Shown here piece after piece: positions 37,701 through 52,700 of a stretch of 64,000 nt of DNA (position 1 is its first letter; every line of letters begins with the position of its first letter). A program made the position numbers and the translations under genes. Where the stretch lies: contig NC_087385.1 in NCBI RefSeq assembly GCF_963675165.1, positions 5,539,412-5,603,411 of the forward strand, in the 5' to 3' direction. The notes below the pieces were generated by a model. It saw only the letters and a program-made list of their open reading frames with translations. It was not told the origin of the DNA and searched no databases. This stretch comes from Halichondria panicea. Its lineage: Eukaryota; Porifera; Demospongiae; Suberitida; Halichondriidae.

Positions 37701-40700
37701 TCACCTCGTTAACAGCTGCCTCTGGGCATAGCGGCCCATCTGTGGCTGTGTGTGTCTGGATGGTACTGATATGCTCACCACATATACTACTGCTGGCATT
37801 TGCCAAGAGGTCAAGCAAAAAGTCACCTTTTTACAGAAGGCCAAATGATCATCTTTCTGTGTGTTCTCATAGTCACCATTTTGGAGCACTTGAAGTTAGT
37901 TTACACAACTACAAGCCACAGACCAGCATGCATTGTGTCAGTGTGTTCTTAGATACAATCAATTGTGATAAGGTGCCTTTATTCGAATTTCACTTGGTTT
38001 ACATTGCTCCCCTCAATGCTATGGATTCTTAAGAGGATGGCCGCAGGTATAGACTACTGCTTGTACCTATGTACACAAGAGCATGTATGGCTTTCTGGTC
38101 ACTGTGGGGAAAACAAACTGGTTATTTTTGTTTACTTCCGAAGGCCACAGACCTTGAGGGTAGGATCACTAGCCCTGGTTCGTGCATTCTAGGAGCAAGT
38201 TGTTTGTATTGTATAGAGTTATTATTTAGTCACGGAAGTGCTTCCCCGTCTATTGTAAACATTCAGCATGTGAGTATATAATACAGTTAACAACACCCCT
38301 TCCCCCCCTCCCTCTGTTTAGACACTGTTCTCTGCCTGTGCCCATACTTAGTGTAACTTATCTAGAGGCTATCAGTTCCAGTCTCTCAAGGATTGACTGA
38401 TCGGGTGGGTAGATGAGTCATGCTCGATCAACAGCTGAGAGCCCCACAATGATATTAGACATCGATCTAAGAGTTAATTGTTGCGTTTTACCAGCAAAAT
38501 TAAAATTTAATATTTCCTGGGGTCTAATGATGTCAGTGAGAATGGTATGCCTTGGGGCTTCCTGTAAAAGTCCCTCTACTACTATAGTGGTCTGCTGCAA
38601 CTGATTTGTGGACACAGGTTGCACAGTAACACATGGCTAGCATGGTGTGCGCATGTACAGTCTATTACTGGTTGGTCATTGCTGCTAGGCAACACACTGA
38701 TCCATCGCATGAGAGGTCAGTCCAGTCGGTCAGCTGCTATCTGTGGCCTGTGTCTGTATTGCCGTGTGGTAAAATGCTTAACAAAAGCAGTGGTGTTCCA
38801 CGTTACTAGCACCATGTACAGCTGAATGCTTTGATGTTCACCTAATTGTGTAGTCTAAGTCAGGAGATGGTAACTTGTGGTGACTGTGTTCACTCCAGCA
38901 TGAAATATGCTGGGTTGCCATGCTTTGTTATTTGTCATTTGTGTGCTAAAATGGCCTCATGATCAATAGGAAAACAAAAGGCCTTTAGAAGTACAAAACG
39001 TACCTGTGTCAGTCTTCATTATAGTTTTTTTATAGCTCACCCTAACCCTAACCCTAACTCTTTATAGCTGTTAATTACTATTGTCTACATTTGTTTGCAC
39101 AGTCAAGTGCCTGTTGCTAGTAGAGTGTGTTCGTAGTACTGTAGTAGTACAGGCTCTTACTTCTCAAGTGCCCAGGTTGTAAACAAGGCCAACTGATTAA
39201 GTGCTTTAATTACTCACCATTATCCACCAGTAGTAGGAGTGGGGAGATGCCTTAATCTGCTGTTTGTTTGTTTGTTTGATTGCAAACGGACATAGATACC
39301 TCTCACAGGAAATTTAAATAATTGGACCAGCTCGGCACCGGCTCCATATTACTCAATAAATTATTATAATTCGTTCTCACCTTTGCACCCTGTCTCTTTA
39401 CACACATGTCATCCGGTGAAATTGTACGTGCATACTCTACCTGTGATATCACACGATACGGTTCAGTGGTGGTCCGATATGCACATGGTCGTAGCTCTTA
39501 AAAGTAAACGTCTTACTTATTCAATTTCCACAAAGTGTCATCAGTTTTAAGTGGGTAGGGGAAGGTGTAACTATGGTATGTCCGTCAAAGGTCAGGTCTC
39601 GAACCATTAACTGATTGTGGTGTATCAGCTGACTCTCTTTTGTATTCCATCCTCACTTAAGTGTGTTTATGGAAAAGCAACGATCCCTTAAATCAAAGCA
39701 TACCACTGGTACATTGTGAACCCTTTTGACTCTTGGCAATTAATTATGCTAAAAACTAAAATTGTAAATCTGCACTGAGCAATGTACATGTACATGTACG
39801 TGGTTAGAGTCAAGTAACATTCATAATTACTTTGAAAGTTTATCTTTGTATGCCAACAGGGAAGACCTAGCTCTGCCGGTTTGTTGCCTAACTATAAATA
39901 TGACTTAATGATGAGAATAACTCTCTGTCATGTACACTTTCTCATATATGTACACCCCCAAACTGCTAAATATGTGCTCCTTCCTCTAGTCCTATACAGC
40001 AACACACCAACACACCCACCTGTGTAGGGTATCATACGCACACACACACAAACACACACACACACACGCACACACACTACCTCACTCCTTAATTGTCATG
40101 ACTAGAATCACAATTTCTCTTTCTCGTTGATATATTTTGATGAGGCAAACTCCCTCCCCTCCCCAAATCACTCACAATCAATTTTTTGAATATAATTCTT
40201 ATATAATTGTACCCCTATAAATTATCTCCTTTGATAATTACTCTCCCCCTCTCCAGTCTCCTCACTGTCTCCAGGAGCCCACCTTGAATGCAGCTGTGAC
40301 ACTGGCTTTAGCGTCTCCTCTGGACGACATCAGATCAAATGCTGAGCTGGTCAGAGAGCACCTTAAGACGCTCACCAACTTGGGGGGTCTCAATCATCAG
40401 GGGAGGGATCTATTTGAGGAAGTTAATAAGGTGAGGCCTCATACATTATTATGTTGCTTGTAAAAATGTATGACTGTGGTTGTCAGTGCCCGTAACTGAG
40501 TTTGAGCTGATTTTTGTATGTCCAATACATATATACTCACGATGACAAGCCTCTCACCACGCTGGTAGCACCACTGCCTCGTGCATTAGACCACTGGTAC
40601 CACTGCCTCAATCATTAATTATACCACTACTGCCTCGTGCATTAGACCACTGCTACTTTGCTCATTTCTCACACTTGTAGGGTGACCCCCACTCTCAGCA

Positions 40701-43700
40701 TAGAGATTAATTTTGGCTTCTGCTCAAACCACGTAACTCACAACTGACATAATTATAATAATTATATGCGGGTAGGTAGGAAGATGTTCTAAAGCATCCC
40801 CTCTACACCACAATAGCCCTGTGTGTCTGGTGCATCATGATAGGGATAGTTCCATGGCCATCGTCTAGGCGGCCACAGCAAAATACCTGAGGGCTTATTT
40901 TAATACCCACATCAAGGATTGGTGCACTGCATTCCAGTCTAGATACCTAGGCGACCTCGGGTGTCCATCCCAGTCCATATTAGAACCAGCACCTAGCTAG
41001 TTCGGTTTGACCTTTACATGTATGGTTTGACCTTTACATGTATGGTTCGTGTTGCATATGGTGTGTCTGACCTCTGGCTGTAGACATTTGCTTAAATGTA
41101 CTGTGTGGTTATATTAAGGCCAATTAGTGAATTGACTAACCTGCCCATACCCAATAAGCTATTTCATTTGGCAGACCTTTGCAAGTAACTCTTGACAACA
41201 GGCTTGTGGTATTTTATTAACCACATATCAGATATTTGGTGGTTTAATTGCTAACCAGTGGAGTAGACCATAGTCTGTTGGGCTCCAGGGAAAGTTCTTC
41301 TGGAGTGCTGGATGTGCATATTCTGTACATTCCTCTTCATGTTCCCTGACCAAATAGTCAGTAACTCAAATTGCGTACATACATTGGAGTGTGCCTGTCT
41401 GGCTTCTATTGTATACTGTTCTGGTTACTGGTGCTATAATTATTATTCAGTAACAGTACTCCACCCGTGGGAAGGAAGCAGTGGCAGTGCTGCCATTTTG
41501 TCTCTTTATAGCCTGATTATTATTATTTGAAGCCATGCATATACTTAAAAAACCATACTGCATACATGTACATATACAGTTCATACTGTTAGCAATGGGC
41601 CGGTTTAATTAATTATTGTGTATGACGCTGTGGTACCGAGGCAACATGCCTGAGGCCATTTGAGGTCAGGCATTCAAGCACTTATTGATTGACTATTTGT
41701 AGGTGAACATGATTGATCCCCATGTTGGTATATAGGGAGAGTGTGAACCAATCCACTCCCCCCACCAGAGCTTTGTTAGTGTTCTATAGCAGCTCCAAAT
41801 TATGGCTCTGCGCATTAGCGTGTGGAATGCACTTGGGTCATTGTCTCCCTAATTGGAGGATTGTTGTGATAAGCGGTCACTATAGGTAGTGGGGATTTCA
41901 TATTTCCCCCTTTTTTAGTAATTTCCGGAAATCTATGATGATTGTTGTTTCTCACACCACACACACACAGTGTTTCCCTGACAAGAGCGTGCTCCTAGAG
42001 AAGGCTAAGATAGAGCTCAAAAGTCTCACTAATGTCCATGAGGTAAGTGAGGGGATGAATAACTAATTAAAAGGGTATGTGCCTGTACGTTTGCACTATG
42101 TGTTTCCATTCACCTTACCACCTGTGGCCTAATTTACAGAGTTGAGTATACACATTGAGAGCTGGCCTTAAAAAGGTGTTTTTTTCTCCACCTGTGGCCT
42201 AATTTATGAACAGTTGAGAGTACACATTGAGAGCGTTTGTGGTTGGATGCAGTGCACCTGATGGTGGGAACATGTGTGACCAAATTTGTAACCAGTGCCC
42301 ATGGATCTAAAGATGTGGCCATGATTAGTTATTGCAGTCACAAGTTTGTGTGTTAACTGGACCAATGGTGGTCTACAAAGTAGCTCACATTTCAACCATG
42401 TTAGAGTTTCAACCATGCTGGAGCAATGATGGTAGCTCAGATTTCAACCATGCTAGCTGTAGTACTATGTTGTCAGCTACTAGTGTTTGTAAGCTCTAGT
42501 GTTCTAAGCATTTGATGTGGAGTCAAATACACATCATTAATAGAATGTGTTTGTGTACACAGGAGCTAGCTGCCAGTGCATTTGTGTGTGTGTGCTGTAG
42601 GGATGTACTTGCTAAAGTTGGGAGTAGATAGCAGTTTCAAACTAATCATGTGCTAATATGGTACCCACTCACATAACAGATTTGACCTTGTGTGTAATGT
42701 GGTCACCTAGTTGAGCCAAGCATGCTTTTTTCAGCAGTGTTGATTAGATTAGCCCAACCAGAGCTAGGTACCTGGCAGTAACAGGATAGCTGGGGTGTTG
42801 TAGCTATGTGAGACTGGCGCACTAGAGTGTGGCCAGCCCAACCAGAGCTATAGATACATGGCAGTAACTAGAGTGTGGCCAGCCCAACCAGAGCTAGATA
42901 CATGGCAGTAACAATATAGCTGGGGTGTTGTATCTGTGTGATACTGGTGCACTAGAGTGTGGCCTCCCCACCCGTGTGATACCGGTGCACTAGAGTGTGG
43001 CCTCCCCACCCGTGTGATACCGGTGCACTAGAGTGTGGCCTCCCCACCCGTGTGATACCGTTGCAGGTGCACTAGAGTGTGGCCTCCCCATCCCTACATG
43101 TTTGGTATGACCTCAAGCCAGTGTCAGGGAAACATGTAGCTCACCAACATACCAGACCACAGATGCAACGCATTTTTTTTGCTAATAAAATTACACAAAT
43201 TACACTGATATCACTTAAAAAGATAGGTAATTTAATTTCCGAATTCAAAAAAAAGGTTACCCACCAAGTTATTGTAGTAGCTAGAGAGTAACTATTATCC
43301 TCCATGTCACACAGTTGTAAAATCTGTTTGTCTAATACATTTTCCCTTTCGTAAAATTTGCTATCGCCCTGTCTATCAATAAAAAAGCTTTGTAGTCGCC
43401 TTGTAGCTCCCAATTAATGGTAAGTGCATGCATATAGCTACTGTACTAGGAGCACTCTTGTAGGCCTACATGCATATAGCTACTGTACTAGGAGCACTCT
43501 TGTAGGCCTACATGCATATAGCTACTGTACTAGGAGCACTCTTGTAGGCCTACATGCAACATCTGTGAGCCTTGTGGACCAATGGTCTTAATGTGTAATA
43601 ATTGCTGTAGCAACCATTTTTACTATGGCAATCAATTGAGGCAATTTGTCTTAGCTATGAGCCCTTATGTACCATTATAGATATGACATGCATAGTATTA

Positions 43701-46700
43701 TATTACTTACGTACTATACTACTAAGTGCTGTATCTGCTTTAATTCAGCCTAGCTACAAAAACATTTTTCCTCCTTCTCTTTCTTAGAAAAGTGACTTCT
43801 CAGAAAGAGTGACATACTAGTTCACATTGCTCATTATAGGGCAAATATTTGCTTCTTGATTATCACTTTTCACTTTTATGATGTCCTACAACAACTGTAA
43901 TTGTTTTTTCCTCCCATTCGTTAGACAAATCCTGTTCGCATTTCTTATTAAAGAAATTAGCATTTAAAATATATCTCACCTGCCAAAGTTTCCGTGAGAT
44001 CGCATCATGATCAATTAAGCTCCTTTTCATAAAAATAAACATTTACATGTGCTTTCCGTGTGCATCAATTACCGTGGCGACTATTGTTTATGCATACATT
44101 TGCACATTGAAATCTCTTTCCTTTTGTTTTTTTGTCTGTTTATAATCCCTAACATCCAGTTGTGTATAATAAGTACAAGCTCTTTCAGTATGCTTGAGCA
44201 TGGCTCTACCTAGCACCTACTAATGTTTAAAGGGGAATGGCATGCCATGGGTACTTTAATTTTTCACAGTTAGAAAGTGAATTCATTTACTGTAATTGGA
44301 AGTATGTGGTTGAGTGGAGCGCAAATGCCTCTTGGCTAGAAGTGTGTCCTTGTGAATAACCATTGCAGATCATTTGCTCGCTCTACTGGTCGCGTAAGAA
44401 TCTTGTTTTCAAAACAGGACATTCAATCTCGTTAAAGTTCTATTCCCCACAGTTTGTGTATAGAACCTCTGCAGAATCACTCGCCCCCTCCATTGCCTTA
44501 TACCGGTTGGTCGTCCCAAATATTTACCCTGAGGCGTGACAGCCGACTTGACTCGCTGTCACACATTGTTGAGCACTTATCCAAACAATGTGCAATTAAT
44601 ACACTCATCTAGCCCTGCAACAACAACTGGCTTTAAAACCCTATTTTGGCTCAATAATGATTATTGCCACCTCTTCATCACTTGTGTAAGCAGCTCAGGA
44701 TACTGAATCATGCGTGCTTATAAAGAGTTCACTCTTTGTATGCAATTATAGTTATTATCCACTCAAGCATGCCTCCTGTTTGTGCAAAAATCCTTCACTT
44801 AGAGGCTACTATTCTGATGCAATTACCACACTCTGTGGCAAGTGAAAGACAAAAACATCAATCTCATTTTAGCCATGTATTTATATCAGATGTGTATATG
44901 GCTTACACACTAGAGATACAATACATGTGTTAAAAACCAAAACAGGTGGTGAAATTAGCTCCCCCTGAACCTTGCTCTGATATTTACCTGAGGCTCATCA
45001 GCCCTGTGCACATCTGTTGTGTAGTTGCTCCCTGAGGCAGCTGTATATAGTGAGACAGAGGCACACCTGTTAGGGGGTACATGTATGTGTTGGCTGAATT
45101 AGTGGCTGGTCGAATTCCTTAGAACTCCTCTGCTGTTGGGATGTGGGCTGGTCTTGTTGTTAATACATCAACCCAAACCTAAAGAACTAGGTAATCCCAC
45201 GTCCCTGGTTGCCATTGTTGTCAGGAAGATTGGGCTGTGTGCATCCTGTCCTCTTTCTCTGCATAGTTAAATATACACCCACCACTATCAAAGGCCTCAG
45301 ACACACGCGTGCAACCGTTACCTGTCATGGTTTTTCATGAAGTGTCTGATAATATGGAAACTGGGCTTGAGTACAATGGGCATGTTGGTATTGAACATCC
45401 TGTATTTGTGTATGTTACCTCATCAAACACCTCTTACTTGTATGCAGGCTATGCTGGAACACAGTGACTACCTTCAGGACCAGCTGGATGCCTACAAAGG
45501 TAACCATGCACACACATTCACAAGATAATTAAGCATTCTTGGCATAGACTCAGCTGGATAATTGCGATTGCTCCATTAATTAATGTCCTTAGCTACATTG
45601 TACGTACATGCGTTCGTTAATTTGTATCCTTAAACTCGCTCTAGTTGATGGAGCAAGTTACGGGGGTGGCCAATTATCCGGGTTAATGGTACAAGACGAT
45701 TATTTCAATATCAGTAACGATAGCGGAGGCACACGACTGCGATGGTTTGCATTCTTGTCCAACTACCCACTCAACTAGCTTACATTATATCTGTGGTTTG
45801 GAGAGGCTGATTATGTTATGGTTTGCACATGTACTGCTGCCTCTACCATGTACTATACATGTACTCGTGATGAACAATACCATGAGCCTTGGGATACGCA
45901 TTAAAACATTAGTTATGATTCGCAGACACAAGATTCCGCCCCCTCATTGGCCCTAACAGCCAGCTATAGTCACCTCAAACTAACCACAGGCAGTACTCAT
46001 GCCCACTCATTTGCCAGTGGTGTCCATTCAACTGGAAGTGGGCAGGTGGGATGGTAGGGTTTGTCTGTGGTGGCATTTGTGTGAGCTCCTCTTTTCTCAG
46101 CTCTGTAGCTCCAGAGGCTCTAATTGAGTTACCTTTGGTACCTACTACAGGTGTATGTGTGTAGGCTGTGCTCATGGTTACTGCACCCAGTGGGGGGTGT
46201 TGGGACCCATGTATTCGCTAACTAAATTATTATTATCATCCCCTTTTCCCTCTCCCTCTCTCTTCTTCTCTCTTTCTCTCTCTCTCGTAGAGTATCTCGC
46301 AGCAGTCAGAACCAAAGTAGGAGAAGTGGTAAGTTTAATTTATGAACATGAATACCCTTGGCTTTGGTATTCGCATAAAGTACACCTGTGTTTGCACTAA
46401 ACAATGGCATGCAATTATGCTTTGCTTGGCAAGCCTTTGAGTTGCAAGATGATACCAATCACATACGTGCGTGTATACTTATGCAAATTTGACATTTCCC
46501 AAAGAATCACAACTGTAACCTTCCCATACTTGTTTGTCTTCATGCTTAGCAACCTAGTAACAACATGTTCAGAAAGGCCAGAGGAACATATCGATTCTCG
46601 CACCAGGCTCTAGAGAAGGAAGGAGTGATTCTGGAGACTCCTGGCATACCCGAGCAAAGGTGAGAGGCCGGGTTACCTAAGTGTGTCTAACTGAACCGGC

Positions 46701-49700
46701 CTGTAATAACACGGTCCATTATATCATTAACTTGGAAATTTGCATGAATAGCTTGTGGTAAGCGGTTACACTCTGTACCCAGACTTCAAATGACCCACTC
46801 ACACTTAGTAGACATCCGTTTACCATTTGTAGACATGTTATAAGTTTTGGTGGACTTTTGTTATGTCTTGCTCTTCGTTTTGTCTTGTAGAAGAAAGGCC
46901 ATCTCCTACCAAATGAGCTGTCCAGAGCCTGGGATCTATCTCCTCTCAATGCACTACAAAGGTATGTACGTATATACGTCAATTAATGCATTCTATCTCT
47001 GTATGAGTGATATATGACGTGTGTAATGCACACCACCTCCCTCTGGAATTAATGCCATTCGGAGGAGGTACAGCTAATCCCTTATATGTTTCTGAAAGCT
47101 AAATATAATTGTGTCTTGTGCATCGTACGTTTTCTATTTGGTGTTTTAGTTGTTTCCCCACTGTCACTCCTCAATGTTGGTTTTTACTCATAATTATCAT
47201 GTGTACGTATTTTAATCAATTTTAGCGTTACTGTATGTCTGCAGCCGTAGCAAGAAGTAATGTGTTTGCATATAGGTGTCTAAAAGGAGGCTTTAAGGAG
47301 CTCTGGTATTCGGTTACTTAATCAGCCCTCACACTAGGTGGTCTAACTGTTATCGACATGTGCACGCGTAGCACACTTGTGTGTTCGTGCATCAGTAGAT
47401 TGAATTACAACTCTCAATGCCGTTGTGTGTCCAAATTTAGGGCAAAAATTTTGCGTTTTCTTTAACCCTAATACTATAGTGATTGCGTTATATAACCAGA
47501 GAACACATTTGAAGTAATACCATTTTCCAGTGGCCATGCAGGCTGTAACTTTTGCACAGTTGTTTTCAATGTTGATTACCATGCACTGACAATGTTTGTA
47601 TCAGCTAGCATATCAGATTAGAACATTCAGCACACTTCGGTGTCCTCTACCAACGATCGTGCCTTAATATTTATGTAATGCTATATAGGTCTAAGTTTTA
47701 CTTGTTGGTGTATTGTTGATACGGAGGCTTGTGAATCATCTGTTGATCCTTCCTGTAAAGAACTATACGTATATGTATGCACATACTGTGTGTACATGTC
47801 TCTGAAAGGTGACCTTTCTTCATCTTTATAAAAAAAATTCCATCTGCATATACGTGAAGGTGAATAAAAGTAGAATAGTAGAATGGAATGTGCGTGAGAG
47901 TTGGATTACTCCTCTTTATGAACTCTTGATAGCACCTGGCCATATATTCGTAGGTCCCGTTTAACCACGCTGTGTACTCACTCTCTTACTGAAGAAGCTT
48001 TTCCTGAGTGGGTGTTGAGTGTTGTTTATTGTTCATCTGCACATGTAGGTCTTAACATTTCCTTGTGTGTGGGGGGGAGCAGTGCACTTGTAGCTGTGCA
48101 ACGTTTGGTGTTTGTTTTATTCTTACAGTGCTTACTTTGCCTATAGTTTCCCAGTACAGCAATGTCTTGTTTTGCTTAACCTCTACACTCTGTGAATGAC
48201 CAATATTCTCAATTATGTGCCTATATTTAGCAGATCTAGCTTGTACGTGATCGAATTTGAATTCAACAATTTAAAGTATTCATCAAGCTACTCTGTTGCT
48301 AGGGAGACTATTACGAGGCTGGTAGTAATCTGATAAGTTGTTGAACTTTTCTTTGATCTCCCGAAGTTTATTAATGTGTTAGGAACAAGCATACCTCCAA
48401 GGTGCACAGATTAAGCCATGTGTAGGTTTGGTTCAGCACTAAAGTTGGACTAGTCTCTGTAATGACCCTACATTATAATAAAATAGTACTTTGTTAATAC
48501 CTCAATCCCGCTTTCTCAAGTGTCTCGAATAAACATTCCTCCATTATTTGGTAAAGTCGTTATCGTATCAACTTGTTGCTATCAATTAAGCATACTTAGC
48601 TGATTAAGTACCTGCTGATTTAATCGATGTGATCTTCAAAGACTTTTTGTATTATTAGATCAACGTACATAATAACCTTGTTCCAGCTAGTTAGAGTTGA
48701 ACAATCACCCTGTTATATAGTTTTACCCTTCATTGGGACATTTTTGCAGGGACATCACTTTTCATTTTCAACCTCGTGTGGTAGTTTGTGCATATCTCAG
48801 ACATAATTTCCCTGGCTGAGTTGGTGCTAGTCTGTACAGACTACTAGTTGTTGGTCTCATCGGTGCAATCATGACCACTTTCCAGTCCAATGCACCTATT
48901 AGTATACATTTTCACTTGGGCAATTTTGTCTCAAAATATGTGTCTTTTCAGAGCTAGAAGTGTTTTTGGAAGTTTAAAATGACTACTAGTTTGTGTTGTA
49001 GAAGTTGTTGAAGTGTTTTCCGGCTTATAGATTTACATGTTTTTTTTTAATCTCTCAATAGCTTGAAAGCAAGCCTAATTACAACCAAGCATATTTAATT
49101 GGTGTCCCATTTTCCTTGTGGTTGTTCCTCCCTGAGCATGGGAAGCTGGGTTTCTTTCCTGGAAAGCGGCTGTGTTCATTACTCTTCTCTGCTGAGCAAA
49201 GGACATATTTTACCACAACTGGAATGGATACAAATTAAATTTTCCTTTCCTGTTTATATCAAGACACTTGTACACAATATTAAAGAAGCTCTCACATTTC
49301 TACCGCACTACTACACAGCAATTTTAAGTGTGCATTACAACGATTAGTATGCAGTGCAGTGTGTGTGTGTTTGTTGTGTACATATTATCTGCATCCTATT
49401 ACCTTAATCCTGCGAGATAAGGCACTTCCTCCTACACTCTTTTACATACTCAGTAGAGTCATCTATAGCCTCCGTATATAGCTCAGTGGAGCGTTAGGTG
49501 ATGGATCCATTTAATTGTATCATTCCTTTTTGGCAAACGTATTATGCTGCTCTGGTGATGTATGTATCAGTGGCCCTGGGGGAGTGTTCGTGTGTTGGGC
49601 AGCTGCTTGGTATATTGTCACGTACGTGAGTGGGTGCATGGGGAGTGTGTGTGGTGAAGTTTGTTTTTTGTGGGTGAATTCCTTTTGAGTGTGACCAAGC

Positions 49701-52700
49701 GAGCAAATCAAAGTATGCATTTTATTGAAAAGTTCGCTAATGGCACGCCTCTAGCTGTTTGTTTTGCTTGTGTGCTTATACATGTACCTACTTAACTGCT
49801 TGCTGTGATGTGAATGAGTAATGTTACAGCTGTGACACATTAGACCACCCTTGATGTGTGCCACACAGGCTTACATTACTAGCTAGAACTCAACCTCTTG
49901 TATCACAATTCAAATTCACATTGACATCATCTGTCACACTAGTGCAGCTGGCTGCTCGAGTGTGGTTGCATAATCCAACTAGCCTGAGAAACGCTTTTCG
50001 AGAGAAGCCATGGGAGACTCTTGTAGCTCTGGTTTCCTGCTGTGGTCGGTGGCGCTGAAAGTTTGTATGCTTGCTGCTTTTCCTCTCCCCTTGTTGGCCC
50101 ATCAGGCTGAGTATGGATGTGTGAGGTATCCTCTACACAACCCTCTACTTCCAGTGAAGTCCCTGCAGTTGTCATAATTACTATGGACTAGCGTAGTTTT
50201 ATGAAAATCAGAACTGTAATGAATTTTCCTAGAGTTGCATGTACTCGTTGTTGACTATATTATTTCAGTAAATTAGTGAGCCTCAATAGAAAATTTATTA
50301 AAACTTGGATCAATGGTGAAATTTTTCAAAACCCAATTCTGAAAGTGCTAAATTATATGTTTCAGCTTATGTGTTGGGTTAGGTTCGGAGCTCAAACAGT
50401 TCTGTAAATTAACGTGTCTTCAACCTTATAAACAGCTAGCTTACTACAAGCACACAAGTTCTTGTTGTTATCATGTCTCCTTGGGAATAGGTATAGTGCC
50501 TACACAATACATCCCTTGCATGGCAGTACCTACGCTACATCCTTTAGTAAGCTTGGACAAAGTTAGGTCCCCCTAATTAATGTTGTACCAACATACCAAC
50601 AAGCCTATCGAGATAGGGCTTCTGAAAACTAGTATTTTTTTTTCAGTAGCTATTAGCTAACTTGTTGTGCATAATATGTGGAGAAGTGCGCAAAACAGAA
50701 TTTGTGTAATTTAATTTAATTATCAGTTGGTAATTCTCAACAACATTTTGATGGGAACTGGTGTTTAATTTGGGATGTTTACATGATTGGAATGTTTCTT
50801 TAACCAAGCTGGTTCATGGCTACCCTCTCCGATCTGTTGAGGTTGTTTGATGTGGCATATTTGATCTAATTACCCAAACACCTGTTTCCTGTACCCGCCA
50901 TGGTAGCTAGTATATTCTCTCCCCTCTAAGGTTTGCAGCCGTATGCACACCTCGTGTGCTTCATAGATTATAGTCAAAACAATCTCTGTACATTTATATT
51001 TAAAAGAATTTGAGGCCACTTGAAATTTAGGAGGGACATTTGGCAGACAACGTATGCAGGAGTGAAATCTAATCTGTAGCTCATATGGAGCGTTGTCATG
51101 TACCGTTGCTGTAGCTCTTTGCAAACTGAATTAAAGTGTAGTACTGTCTCGGTATCCCACACACGGTCTCAGACGTTATGCCCCCTCAGGCCCGGTGTAG
51201 CTATAGGTGTATTGGAATGATATGTTCGTAGCCTCAGGTCAATATTTGAGCACTTTAAAGGTGAACATTACTTGCCCATGGGATGTTTTGGGTTCTCTCA
51301 TCCTCTCTCAAAAATTTCCCCATGACCTATGAAATCAGTGTGAACCTCTAGACCGTGTTGTCATGGTGTGGTCAAACTGACCTGTTTTGCTAACGGTAAT
51401 CATGCATTGGAAGATTTCCCTTGATATTATTCACTAGGAGAAAAGACCTTCTATGAATAATTTCCTGGGACAGGACACAGGTGTTTACATGGATTTCTTG
51501 TTTATGCATTCTAATGAATATAATATATTATTCCGGCTACTAGCGCAAAACTGTTCGACATATCACAACAAGCTTATCGTCAAAACTCGCCCACTCATCT
51601 TCAGACATGCACAAGTCTAGCATGCTGCTCACTTGTATAACAGCCAAAATGTTTACTCCTTGCTTTAGCAACACCATTCAGTTGGCTCTAGACTTCAACT
51701 TTAAATACTCGTTCACACTCCTCTGGTTGCTTCTAGCCCCCTCGTTTTGTTTGTGTTAGTCATCCACACCCTGCCCACTATTTCAGACTTTTTGTGATAT
51801 TTAATTTTGAGAGACTGTGATTAAATCATTACAGCTACACAGCGCTCCGTAAAATTAGATATCGGGACAACCATATTAGGTCATTCGGAACGTGCTTTGG
51901 AAAGATGGTTCCTGTTGGCAGAGAGTGGTTCTAATAAGTATAGCAGCTAAGCTCTGCCCACACTTGTGGCCTATCGTCCAAGCCACAGAACTAATTTCTT
52001 TGCAGCTCTCTCTTTGTTACTGTCTCTCACTTCATTTGTGGTCGTGGTGTCTTCCTAAGCAGATTAATCTGAGCCTGAAATCGATCAGTGTTTGGCAACA
52101 TGATTAATTCATCTAAATACTCCTTATTAGCTTTCCATTGTGTGTGGACTAGCAGAGCCAGAGTGGGGGATGCTCTCACTTAGTTTCCATGTGTACAACC
52201 CTATAGGCAATTCCACTTAATAGGATTTTTTGTGTGTCCTCCTCCTAAAAGAGGTCTTGTCATTTCCCTATGTGCAGAAGTACATATTTTAGACCAAATT
52301 CAGATGTTTTTTGCATGTGATCGACTGGTGTCCTCTTTCAATGTTTGTATATATATAGAAGGAATTGGATAGAGTGATGGCTCCCTTGTTACATGTACGC
52401 ATATCAAGGTCACTTTGATCTCAAATCGTTCACCTTAGATTTCATGTTTTTTGGGCACAATATTCTAGTTTGGGTAATGCAAACCTTACTGGAGTTCACA
52501 CAATTCCATTACCATGCAGTCATGATCACATGCATTCTGATAACATCATCATACCTAGCTCATATTTGTCTCTCTTCTTATGCAGGACACCAGAAAGCTA
52601 TCTACGAGAAGACTCTGCATCTGGAGGACCTGCTGGAGCTACAACACCTTCGTGACCCTGTGAGTTTCCATACCAACAAATTGCCCGGTTTATTATTGCA

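Larger units (their letters stand above)
34038..40256 (+). other. RasGAP intron 14 (6.2 kb)
   Basis: The largest intron in the window but one comparable neighbour. It starts with a 37-bp minisatellite and holds a duplicated 34-bp segment at about 34885-34950, a short CCCTAA run at 39040-39058 and a CA tract at 40031-40077. I see no coding exon or RNA gene in it. It could contain regulatory elements, but the sequence alone does not show this. Confidence 0.7.
40431..45447 (+). other. RasGAP introns 15 and 16 around exon 41971-42042
   Basis: Two introns of 1.5 and 3.4 kb flank the 72-nt exon 16. They carry small local duplications: a CCACTGCCTCGTGCATTAGA repeat near 40560-40650, GGTTTGACCTTTACATGTAT twice at about 41007-41045, and the tandem arrays listed at 42780-43090 and 43427-43555. 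No other gene is visible. Confidence 0.65.

Noticed and set aside
39040..39058. Telomeric DNA
   Set aside because: Only three CCCTAA units within an intron, flanked by ordinary sequence.
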